From an uncultured Clostridia bacterium (GTDB taxonomy: Bacteria; Bacillota; Clostridia; Oscillospirales; Acutalibacteraceae), in contig CAJFUH010000197.1 in assembly GCA_904420155.1 (NCBI GenBank), positions 1-12,434 on the forward strand: DNA of 12,434 bases, given 5' to 3'. Made by a program: the position numbers and the translations under genes. Below, in pieces: positions 1-6,136 of this stretch (position 1 is its first letter; each line of letters starts with the position of its first letter). The notes beneath the pieces were generated by a model that had not been told where the DNA came from, did not search any database, and saw only the letters and a program-made list of their open reading frames with translations.

Positions 1-2
1 CC

Positions 3-689
3 ATGGATATGGACAAAATTTTAATTGTGGACGACGACCAGAATATCTGTGAGTTGTTGCGTCTGTATATCGAAAAAGAAGGGTTTGCCACCGTCATTGC
101 CAACGACGGCAAGCAGGCATTGGAGCTTTTTGAATCGGAAAACCCCGTTTTGATTATGTTGGATATCATGCTTCCCGGTTTGGACGGATGGCAGGTGTGC
201 CGGGAGATCCGGAAAAAATCCCAGGTCCCCATCATTATGCTGACCGCCAAAGGGGAAGTATTCGACAAGGTGCTTGGCCTGGAACTGGGCGCCGACGACT
301 ATGTGGTAAAACCCTTTGAAGCCAAAGAAGTGGTGGCCCGTATCAAAGCTGTTTTGCGCCGCAGCGGGCAGCAGGGGGATGCGGTAAAAGAAGTAAAATA
401 CGACAAATTATCCATCAACCTCACAAACTACGAGCTGAAGGTAAACGGGGTGCAGGTGGATACCCCCCCAAAAGAGATGGAACTCATTTACCACCTGGCC
501 AGCAACCCCAACCGCGTTTTTACCCGGGACCAGCTGCTGGACGAAGTATGGGGCTTTGACTATTACGGCGATTCCCGCACGGTGGACGTGCACGTCAAAC
601 GTCTGCGTGAGAAATTGGAAGGCGTTTCCGACAAATGGGCGCTGAAAACCGTGTGGGGCGTTGGTTACAAATTTGAGGTGAAAGAATAA
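3..689 (+). CDS. OmpR/PhoB-family response regulator
   Basis: This 228-residue protein is a transcription factor switched by phosphorylation from a partner histidine kinase, almost certainly the one encoded next. The receiver domain spans about residues 4-120. It has an acidic pocket at D11-D12, phosphoacceptor D54 in LDIMLP, the switch threonine T81 in MLTAK, and the conserved lysine K103 in VVKPF. A winged-helix DNA-binding domain fills about 130-225, with the typical VFTRDQLLDEVWG and RTVDVHVKRLR segments. Length is normal for the family. Only two bases precede the first ATG, so its ribosome binding site cannot be judged; the ATG at 9 (MDKILIVDDD) is an equally plausible start. The stop lies two bases before the kinase ATG, so the genes should be co-translated. 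The downstream protease suggests envelope stress as the input, by analogy with CssR of Bacillus, but the regulon is unknown. Confidence 0.95.
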   Translation: MDMDKILIVDDDQNICELLRLYIEKEGFATVIANDGKQALELFESENPVLIMLDIMLPGLDGWQVCREIRKKSQVPIIMLTAKGEVFDKVLGLELGADDYVVKPFEAKEVVARIKAVLRRSGQQGDAVKEVKYDKLSINLTNYELKVNGVQVDTPPKEMELIYHLASNPNRVFTRDQLLDEVWGFDYYGDSRTVDVHVKRLREKLEGVSDKWALKTVWGVGYKFEVKE

Positions 690-691
690 TC

Positions 692-2161
692 ATGGCCATG
701 CAAAAGACGCTCTTCAAAAAATATCTGCGCGTCAGCTTGGCTATCATTTTGGTGAGTTTCTTGCTCTTAGGGGTGATGTTGATCGTCTTTATCTCCCGCT
801 ACTGGCAGGATGAAAAGCGCGATCTTTTAAATACCAACGTGGAAAGTATCGCGGAGTTCGCTTCTTCTAAAATATTGATTGGAGAGGACAGCGGTATCCT
901 GCAAACCTCCGAATTGCAGGGGGTGATCCAGATGTTCTCTTCCAATATTTCCGCCAGTATCTTTATTACGGACGTCCACGGGGAAGTCAAGCTGCACTCG
1001 GAAAACGACTTGGTTTTTCAAAATAGCCAGGTTCCCGATCCCATTGTCTCCTCTGCGATCAAGGGGGAATATGCGGGCACTACCACGCTTAACGGCATGT
1101 TTAGCCACAGCTGTTATGTGGTGGGGCGCCCCATTTTGGCCTCCAGCCAGAGCGGAAATCCTGTGGTGGCGGGTGTTGTATTCGCCGCATCAGACGCCCG
1201 TTATTTAGATACTTTCCGTACCGACGTACTGCGCATGTTTATCTTTGCCTCCATTGGGGCTTTTGCAGTTTCTTTCTGCGTGGTGGGTCTGTTTTCCTAC
1301 GGCATGGTACGCCCTCTGCGGGAAATGGCCATTGCAGCCCGCTGTTTTGGCCAGGGGGATTTTTCCCGGCGGGTCCCTGTCACCAGCCAGGACGAAATTG
1401 GTCAGCTGGCGCTGGCGTTTAATAATATGGCCGCCTCTTTGGCCTCTTCTGAAAGCACCCGCCGGAGCTTTATCGCCAATGTCTCCCACGAGCTGAAAAC
1501 CCCTATGACCACCATCGCCGGCTTTATCGACGGCATCCTGGACGGCACCATTCCCCCAGAAAAACAGGATTATTATTTAAAGATCGTTTCCGACGAAGTG
1601 AAACGGCTGTCCCGCCTGGTAAAGACCATGTTGGACCTTTCCCGTATTGACAACGGGGAACTGCATCTCAATAAACAGCGGTTTGATCTGACGAGCACCG
1701 TATTAAGCGTCCTGATCACCTTTGAAAATAATATCGAGAAAAAGAATATTGAGGTCACGGGGTTGGAGGACGCCCAGAGCCTGTTTATCGACGGCGACCC
1801 GGATATGATCCATCAAGTGGTGTATAACCTGATTGAAAACGCCGTCAAGTTTGTCAATGAGGGCGGCTATATCGAATTGCATGTGAAGGAGATCAACCAC
1901 CGCGCTGAGGTGAGCATCAAAAATAGCGGCCAGGGGATTCCTGCAGATGAAATTGATATGGTCTTTGACAAATTTTACAAAACGGATAAATCCCGCAGCC
2001 AGGATAAAAACGGTATGGGCTTGGGACTTTATATTGTGCGCACCATTATCCAGCAGCACGGCGGCGATATCACCGTCAAGAGCACGGAAGGGGAGTTTTG
2101 TGAGTTCACTTTCTGGCTGCCGAAAAACGGAGACGGATTGGCCCCCCGCAGCTCTAAATAA
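692..2161 (+). CDS. HAMP-domain sensor histidine kinase, partner of the upstream regulator
   Basis: This 489-residue membrane sensor autophosphorylates on histidine and should pass the phosphate to D54 of the upstream regulator. Membrane segments at about 14-35 and 181-204 enclose a roughly 145-residue extracellular sensor region of no clear family, possibly PAS/Cache-like. A HAMP linker follows (about 205-257). The HisKA box carries H266 in VSHELKTP. The ATPase domain shows the N box (N383 in NLIENAVKF), the G1 box NSGQGIP (411-417), an F box around 425-435 and the G2 box GMGLGLYIV (441-449). All catalytic motifs are intact. The ATG at 692 was chosen because AGGTG lies 11 bases upstream at the end of the regulator gene; another ATG at 698 would drop two residues. 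No terminator follows it, so transcription may run into the repeat region and the protease gene. Confidence 0.95.
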   Translation: MAMQKTLFKKYLRVSLAIILVSFLLLGVMLIVFISRYWQDEKRDLLNTNVESIAEFASSKILIGEDSGILQTSELQGVIQMFSSNISASIFITDVHGEVKLHSENDLVFQNSQVPDPIVSSAIKGEYAGTTTLNGMFSHSCYVVGRPILASSQSGNPVVAGVVFAASDARYLDTFRTDVLRMFIFASIGAFAVSFCVVGLFSYGMVRPLREMAIAARCFGQGDFSRRVPVTSQDEIGQLALAFNNMAASLASSESTRRSFIANVSHELKTPMTTIAGFIDGILDGTIPPEKQDYYLKIVSDEVKRLSRLVKTMLDLSRIDNGELHLNKQRFDLTSTVLSVLITFENNIEKKNIEVTGLEDAQSLFIDGDPDMIHQVVYNLIENAVKFVNEGGYIELHVKEINHRAEVSIKNSGQGIPADEIDMVFDKFYKTDKSRSQDKNGMGLGLYIVRTIIQQHGGDITVKSTEGEFCEFTFWLPKNGDGLAPRSSK

Positions 2162-2225
2162 TGCTATTTTACCAGCCTGCGGAAAAAACAACGGCCTTTA
2201 GCCAATTGCACAAGCAGATGGAGTA

Positions 2226-2378
2226 TGGGGAACCCCTCGCTAGGGTTCCCCACGCCCAAACCGTCCAATGGACGGTTTGGCCTCCCCTCCTGAGCTTGTG
2301 GGAATCTTGAGGGTTTCGCCCATTGCGATGGGCGAGGAAGGGCTCCGCCCCTCCATCCCGCCACCTTTGAAAAGGTGG
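2226..2378 (+). repeat. Dispersed hairpin repeat, copy 1
   Basis: Three perfect hairpins stand in a row. The first is TGGGGAACCC / GGGTTCCCCA around a CTCGCTA loop (2226-2252). The second is CCAAACCGTCC / GGACGGTTTGG with loop AAT (2256-2280). The third is CGCCCAT / ATGGGCG with loop TGCG (about 2317-2334). An imperfect GGAAGGGC...GCCCCTCC pairing and the perfect CCACCTT TGAA AAGGTGG (2361-2378) follow. Bases 2226-2297 match 12349-12420 at 68 of 72 positions in the same orientation, so this is a real repeat family. No transposase or flanking target duplication is seen. It may be a non-autonomous element or a REP-like intergenic repeat. Confidence 0.8.
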
Positions 2379-2638
2379 ACGAAACTTTTATGTTTCGGCG
2401 CGGGCGACATGGTTCTTTTCAAAAAAAGCCCGGTGCGCGACGTGCCCCACCGCAGGTGGTGAAAAAGCTTGAGCAAAACTTTTACGTTTAAACGCGGACG
2501 ACCCATGTTCTTTTCAAAGAAAACCCGGTGCGCGTCATGCCCCACCGCAGGTGGCGCGGGCGGCTAGGTTCTTTTTAAAGAAAGCCTTGTGCGCGACGTA
2601 CCCGCCGTAGGCGCGCGTCGTGCCCCACCGCAGGTGGT
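2369..2638 (+). repeat. Degenerate ~92-base tandem repeat with CCACC-GCA-GGTGG hairpins
   Basis: Unit A (2369-2460) and unit B (2461-2554) align along their length: both begin GAAAA, pass through CTTTTA, a GCGGGCGAC/GCGGACGAC block and TTCTTTTCAAA, and end with a G/C-rich segment closing in CCCCACCGCAGGTGG. A third, shortened unit (about 2555-2638) repeats the TTCTTTT...GCGCGACGT half and duplicates its last ~25 bases. Four small hairpins result, at 2447-2459, 2542-2554, 2603-2613 and 2625-2637. In the third, CGCC-GTA-GGCG replaces CACC-GCA-GGTG, an A-T to G-C swap on both sides of the stem. The array ends 35 bases before the protease start codon. Confidence 0.75.
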
Positions 2639-2672
2639 TATGGAAATCCAATTGATGGAGGAGAATTTATCT

Positions 2673-4289
2673 ATGAATGAGGAAATCTTTGGAACCCCGG
2701 ATCATAGTCCGGAAGAGGAAAACGTGTCCCCTGCTGTTTCTCCCAGGGAGGCATCCTCCCCGGAAACCGATCAACCTTCAGTCCCTTCCTCGGAAGAATC
2801 CGCTGTTGCGCCTCTTTCCGGCCAACAGCCCGGTACGTCCGATGTTCCGCAGGCAGGACAGCAGCCGGACCCCGGTGTGGACGCCGTTGCGCAGGACGCA
2901 GATCCGGCGCAACAGGGCATGCCTTCCCCAATGGCGGCCCCGCCGGCCGGTTCTTCCCCGTATCCCGCAGAACCTAACGTACCCTTTCCGCAGCCTTCCT
3001 ATGGAGGATGGCTGGACCCTTCCCAAAACGGCGCGGCACCGGGAGGGAAACCCCCTAAGAAAAAAATGGATAAGGGCTTAAAAATCTTTTTGTGGGCCGT
3101 GGGAATAGTCCTGGGCGGTTTTGTGTTGAGCTTTTGCGTGTACGGCGTGTATTCCGCCTTTTCCCAGCCGCCGATGGCTTCCTTTCCCCCCTCTTCATCC
3201 TCGGCTCCCTCTTCCAGCAGCTCCTCCTCCCCTTCTTCCCAGCCGGATAGCTCCCTTGCCAACCAGCCGGCCACCGATCCCAACTGGGGAGGGCTTGTCT
3301 TGGAAAACCAGCAGGAGCTGGACGGCGGCAGCGGCACCTTGAGCGCGGCGGAAATTTATGAAAAAGAATCCCCCGCCATTGTGGGGATCTGTGTGTATAA
3401 CCAGGGATCCCAGCCGGGCGACGAGCCCGCCATGGAGGGCTCCGGCATTATTATCAGTGAAAACGGCTATATTATGACCAATTCCCACGTGATCAATGAT
3501 TCCAATGAATTCCCGGTGGAAGTAGTCTTGAGTACAGAGGAGCGCTATGTAGCCACAGTGGTGGGATTTGACAAGCGCACCGACCTGGCCGTTGTCAAAA
3601 TAGAGGCCACGGGGCTCCCGGTGGCGACGCTGGGCAATTCAGACGACCTGCGGGTTGGCGACTGGGTGCTGGCCATCGGCAACCCGGGCGGGCTGGATTA
3701 TAATAATTCCCTCACCCGCGGTATCGTATCGGCTTTGAACCGGCCGGTGGACAGCAAGGCGCAATCGGCCATGAAATACATCCAGACCGACGCGGCCATC
3801 AACCCGGGGAATTCCGGCGGCGCCTTATTTAATATGTATGGGCAGGTTATCGGCATCAATACCTCGAAAATCCAGGGATATGAAGGGATGGGATTTGCAA
3901 TCCCCATCACCACGGCAAAAGATATTGTAGACGACATCATCTCCAACGGTTATGTAGCGGGCCGGGTCCGTCTGGGGCTGACGGGATCCATTGTTTCGGA
4001 ATATCATTCCCGTATTTATAATCTGCCCCAGGGTGTGATTATCCTTTCCCTTTCCGACGACAGCGACCTGAAAAACAAAGGGGTGATGGAAGACGATATC
4101 ATCACCAAAATCAATGGCAAGGACGTCACCAGTATGGACGACATCTACGACGAACTGGCCAACCATGTGCCGGGCGATACCGTTACCCTCACCATTTACC
4201 GCAGCGGCAGCGGCATGGCCAAAGCTACCACCTTTGACGTAGAGGTCACGTTGCTGGAGGATAGAGGGGAAACCCAGGAAACGGAATAA
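2673..4289 (+). CDS. Membrane-anchored HtrA/DegP-type serine protease (S1C) with PDZ domain
   Basis: This 538-residue surface quality-control protease should cleave misfolded exported proteins. It has a long cytoplasmic tail rich in Pro, Gln and Ser (1-125), a single membrane segment (about 138-160), a Ser-rich linker (about 170-195), and a trypsin-like domain. The catalytic triad is H272 in TNSHVI, D304 in RTDLAVVKI and S381 in NPGNSGGAL. One PDZ domain follows (about 430-510). All three catalytic residues are present. The frame stays open upstream to a GTG at 2589, but that part lies in the repeat array. I chose ATG 2673 because GGAGGAG sits nine bases before it; ATGs at 2640 and 2655 are weaker. 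Following a two-component pair, it is a likely target of that system, as in Bacillus CssRS/HtrA. The tail is longer than in typical Bacillus HtrA. A strong terminator follows. Confidence 0.93.
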   Translation: MNEEIFGTPDHSPEEENVSPAVSPREASSPETDQPSVPSSEESAVAPLSGQQPGTSDVPQAGQQPDPGVDAVAQDADPAQQGMPSPMAAPPAGSSPYPAEPNVPFPQPSYGGWLDPSQNGAAPGGKPPKKKMDKGLKIFLWAVGIVLGGFVLSFCVYGVYSAFSQPPMASFPPSSSSAPSSSSSSSPSSQPDSSLANQPATDPNWGGLVLENQQELDGGSGTLSAAEIYEKESPAIVGICVYNQGSQPGDEPAMEGSGIIISENGYIMTNSHVINDSNEFPVEVVLSTEERYVATVVGFDKRTDLAVVKIEATGLPVATLGNSDDLRVGDWVLAIGNPGGLDYNNSLTRGIVSALNRPVDSKAQSAMKYIQTDAAINPGNSGGALFNMYGQVIGINTSKIQGYEGMGFAIPITTAKDIVDDIISNGYVAGRVRLGLTGSIVSEYHSRIYNLPQGVIILSLSDDSDLKNKGVMEDDIITKINGKDVTSMDDIYDELANHVPGDTVTLTIYRSGSGMAKATTFDVEVTLLEDRGETQETE

Positions 4290-4292
4290 ACC

Positions 4293-4337
4293 AAAGCGCT
4301 TTCCGCGGCATGTACGCCTTCGGAAAGCGCTTTTTTT
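4293..4337 (+). terminator. Rho-independent terminator after the protease gene
   Basis: A perfect 13-base-pair stem, AAAGCGCTTTCCG (4293-4305) with CGGAAAGCGCTTT (4321-4333), closes a 15-base loop and runs into seven T residues (4331-4337). It begins four bases after the stop codon. Confidence 0.93.
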
Positions 4338-4398
4338 CCCAATGGGCGGATGAAAAAACTTTTCACCCAAAAACAGGCAATGTTAAGATGATTCCTCT

Positions 4399-4469
4399 CG
4401 CCCTGTAAGGGCGGCGTGGATTTTCATAGGAGGGCCTTTTTTCCGCTGGGAAAGAGGCCGTTGTTTTTT
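4399..4469 (+). promoter_or_regulatory. Two tandem hairpins with U-tract ahead of the membrane-protein gene
   Basis: The first hairpin is CGCCCT-GTA-AGGGCG (4399-4413). The second pairs GGCCT...TTTCC with GGAAA...AGGCC around GCTG (4433-4459) and is followed by TTGTTTTTTA, the shape of an intrinsic terminator. It lies 60-100 bases past the protease terminator and ahead of the next gene. It could be a back-up terminator or a leader attenuator. It matches no riboswitch that I recognise. A 12-base perfect palindrome, GAAGCCGGCTTC (4486-4497), follows and could be an operator. Confidence 0.35.
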
Positions 4470-4541
4470 ACACAGGACTGGCATAGAAGCCGGCTTCCCC
4501 CATATAAATGATAAGGAAACATACATTGGGGGGACAGCGGA

Positions 4542-5123
4542 ATGAAGGAAGAAAAATGGAGGCGTCTGGAATGGTGGGGCGTCCCGCTGATTCTGGCGGC
4601 CATGGTTGGCCTGCATTACGGATATCGTCTGTCTGGCGGCGCCATGTGGTCGATCTTGTTCGGTTCGGTGAATGAAAGCGCCTGGGAACATGTCAAGGCG
4701 CTGCTTTTCCCCTATCTGGCATGGGCAGCCATCGAATGGTGCGCCGTCCGTGTACCGCTTCGCCGCATGGTGGTGGCAAAAGCGGCGGGGGCTTTCCTGA
4801 TGGCAGGGGTATTTATCGGGTTATATTTTTTGGAGTATCTGGCCCCTGGGATCAACCAGAGAGTGTGGCATTTATTATGCGCTGCGGCCGGGGTAATATT
4901 AGCCCAAATCCTTTCGGAACGGATGATGGCGACCGAGCTGAAAACCGAAGGATGGTCTACGGTGGCGGCTTTCGCACTGGTTTTATTGGTGGCCATGTAT
5001 CTGGCTTTTACTGTCAACCCGCCCAAAATGATCCTGTTCCAGGATCCGGATACCGCGGCCTATGGCCTATTGCCCCGCCCCGTGGATACCGGCGTTCTCT
5101 TTGGGGAAGGCTTGCTCTCTTAA
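4542..5123 (+). CDS. DUF6512-like integral membrane protein
   Basis: This 193-residue protein is mostly membrane. Hydrophobic segments lie at about 10-30, 53-70, 76-100, 108-128 and 136-158. The segment GSVNESAWEHVKALLFPYL (41-59) and the C-terminal ILFQDPDTAAYGLLP are features I associate with the DUF6512 family of Clostridia, whose function is unknown; the family name is recalled, not searched. The ATG at 4542 follows GGGGGGAC with a suitable gap. Weak promoter-like boxes (TATAAA at 4503-4508, TTGTTT at 4461-4466) lie upstream, but none is convincing. It appears to be a single-gene unit with hairpins on both sides. There is no signal peptide distinct from the first membrane segment and no catalytic motif. 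Confidence 0.8.
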   Translation: MKEEKWRRLEWWGVPLILAAMVGLHYGYRLSGGAMWSILFGSVNESAWEHVKALLFPYLAWAAIEWCAVRVPLRRMVVAKAAGAFLMAGVFIGLYFLEYLAPGINQRVWHLLCAAAGVILAQILSERMMATELKTEGWSTVAAFALVLLVAMYLAFTVNPPKMILFQDPDTAAYGLLPRPVDTGVLFGEGLLS

Positions 5124-5131
5124 GCAAGAGC

Positions 5132-5182
5132 GCTCCCCTTTTTAGGGGAATGGGCCCAAAAAGGGGAATCGGGAGCATTTTG
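5132..5182 (+). terminator. Possible terminator / inverted repeat after the membrane-protein gene
   Basis: CCCCTTTTT (5135-5143) pairs with AAAAAGGGG (5158-5166), and the outer GCTCCC (5132-5137) can pair with GGGAGC (5171-5176) in a competing arrangement. A short ATTTTGT follows. The U-tract is poor, so termination would be inefficient. An extra CTTGCT/AGCAAG stem spans the stop codon. Confidence 0.4.
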
Positions 5183-5203
5183 TAGAAGAAGAAAGAAAAT
5201 TCC

Positions 5204-5232
5204 TTCATTTTTTCCTTATAATATGATATACT
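5204..5232 (+). promoter_or_regulatory. Sigma-A-type promoter with extended -10 for rlmB
   Basis: TGATATACT (5224-5232) is an extended -10 element, with TTCATT (5204-5209) seventeen bases upstream as a weak -35. A TATAAT at 5217-5222 is an alternative -10. The leader to the rlmB start is about 115 bases. It lies in a short AT-rich stretch that contrasts with the coding DNA on both sides. Confidence 0.65.
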
Positions 5233-5355
5233 GATTGCGATATTAGGATCATTTATAACGGGTTTTCGATTGAAATATGATTGGGAAAGGATCGCGCTTT
5301 TTGCCGGAAACAACCGGCCGTCAAAGAGCGGGAAAAGATAAGGAGTTTAGCAGGT

Positions 5356-6123
5356 ATGGCAGAATACAGGAACCGCAGGGAAGAAGAGATCATCGCAGGG
5401 CGCAACGCCGTTTTGGAGGCGCTGCGCTCCGGCAGGCCGATAGACAGTATCTTGCTGGCCAGGGGCAGCCGTACCGCTGCATTGGGGATGATAGCGGCAA
5501 AGGCCAAGGATCAAGGGGTCGCGGTGAAAGAAGTGGACATCCGCAAGTTGGATCACCTTTGCGCCGGGGCGCCCCACCAGGGCGTAGTGGCCCTGGCGGC
5601 TGCCCACGAATACGCCCGGGTGGAGGACATATTCGCGCTGGCAGAACAGCGGGGCGAACCTCCCTTCCTGATCGTGGCGGACGAGCTGGAAGATCCCCAC
5701 AATCTGGGGGCTATCATCCGCACCGCAGAATGCGCAGGGGCCCATGGGGTGATTATCCCCCGCAGAAGGGCCGCGGGCCTTACCTATGCGGTGGGAAAAG
5801 CCAGCGCGGGCGCTATTGAATATCTACCGGTGGCACGGGTAACCAACATCGCCGCCACATTGGAAGACCTGAAAAAGCGGGGCGTGTGGATTTACGGCAC
5901 AGACCTACAGGGGGAAACCTGGTGCCAAGCGGATCTGACCGGCGCCATTGCGCTGGTAATTGGAAACGAAGGGGCGGGGATCAGCCGCCTGGTAAAAGAA
6001 AAATGCGACGTCATGCTCACCCTGCCCATGCAGGGGCAGATCTCCTCGTTAAACGCGTCGGTGGCCGCCGGCGTGGTGATGTATGAAATTGCACGGCAAA
6101 GACTGGGGCTAAAGGCCCGTTAG
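5356..6123 (+). CDS. rlmB: 23S rRNA (guanosine-2'-O)-methyltransferase, TrmH/SpoU family
   Basis: This 255-residue enzyme methylates a ribose 2'-OH of 23S rRNA (G2251 in E. coli RlmB) using S-adenosylmethionine. The N-terminal substrate-binding domain begins EEIIAGRNAVLEAL. The SPOUT knotted domain shows all three motifs: motif 1 in DPHNLGAIIRTAECAGA, motif 2 in VIGNEGAGISRLV, and motif 3 in LPMQGQISSLNASVAAGV. The frame is open further upstream, but ATG 5356 was chosen because AAGGAG sits ten bases before it and the family's N terminus starts there. It is the first gene of a two-gene unit: the next start lies 13 bases after its stop. TrmH-family paralogues can be confused, but the AGRNAVLEAL start and the full motif set favour RlmB. 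Confidence 0.92.
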   Translation: MAEYRNRREEEIIAGRNAVLEALRSGRPIDSILLARGSRTAALGMIAAKAKDQGVAVKEVDIRKLDHLCAGAPHQGVVALAAAHEYARVEDIFALAEQRGEPPFLIVADELEDPHNLGAIIRTAECAGAHGVIIPRRRAAGLTYAVGKASAGAIEYLPVARVTNIAATLEDLKKRGVWIYGTDLQGETWCQADLTGAIALVIGNEGAGISRLVKEKCDVMLTLPMQGQISSLNASVAAGVVMYEIARQRLGLKAR

Positions 6124-6136
6124 GGGGTGTGGACGG

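Larger units (their letters stand above)
2162..2672. other. 511-base gene-free spacer made of hairpin repeats
   Basis: I see no credible gene here on either strand. Short open frames exist, but they run through inverted and tandem repeats and have no ribosome binding site. The contents are a dispersed hairpin element (2226-2378) and a degenerate ~92-base tandem array (2369-2638). Between 2638 and the protease start there is only the ribosome binding site. I found no T-tract terminator after the kinase gene and no convincing -35/-10 pair before the protease gene, so co-transcription of all three genes remains possible. Confidence 0.7.

Noticed and set aside
2240..2545. Minus-strand open frame of 101 codons across the repeat region
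   Set aside because: It runs through inverted and tandem repeats, its product is itself internally repeated in step with the DNA units, and there is no ribosome binding site. It looks like an artefact of repeat composition.
2226..2638. CRISPR array
   Set aside because: Repeat units are not separated by unique spacers of constant length, units are degenerate, and no cas gene is near.
2589..2672. 28-codon N-terminal extension of the protease from a GTG
   Set aside because: The segment is encoded by the tandem repeat array; a good ribosome binding site precedes ATG 2673 and none fits the GTG.
4399..4469. Known riboswitch class
   Set aside because: The two hairpins lack the conserved core residues of the riboswitch classes I can recall, so only a generic structured leader is supported.
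5281..5355. 25-codon upstream extension of rlmB
   Set aside because: No family similarity, and AAGGAG correctly spaced before ATG 5356 marks the start.
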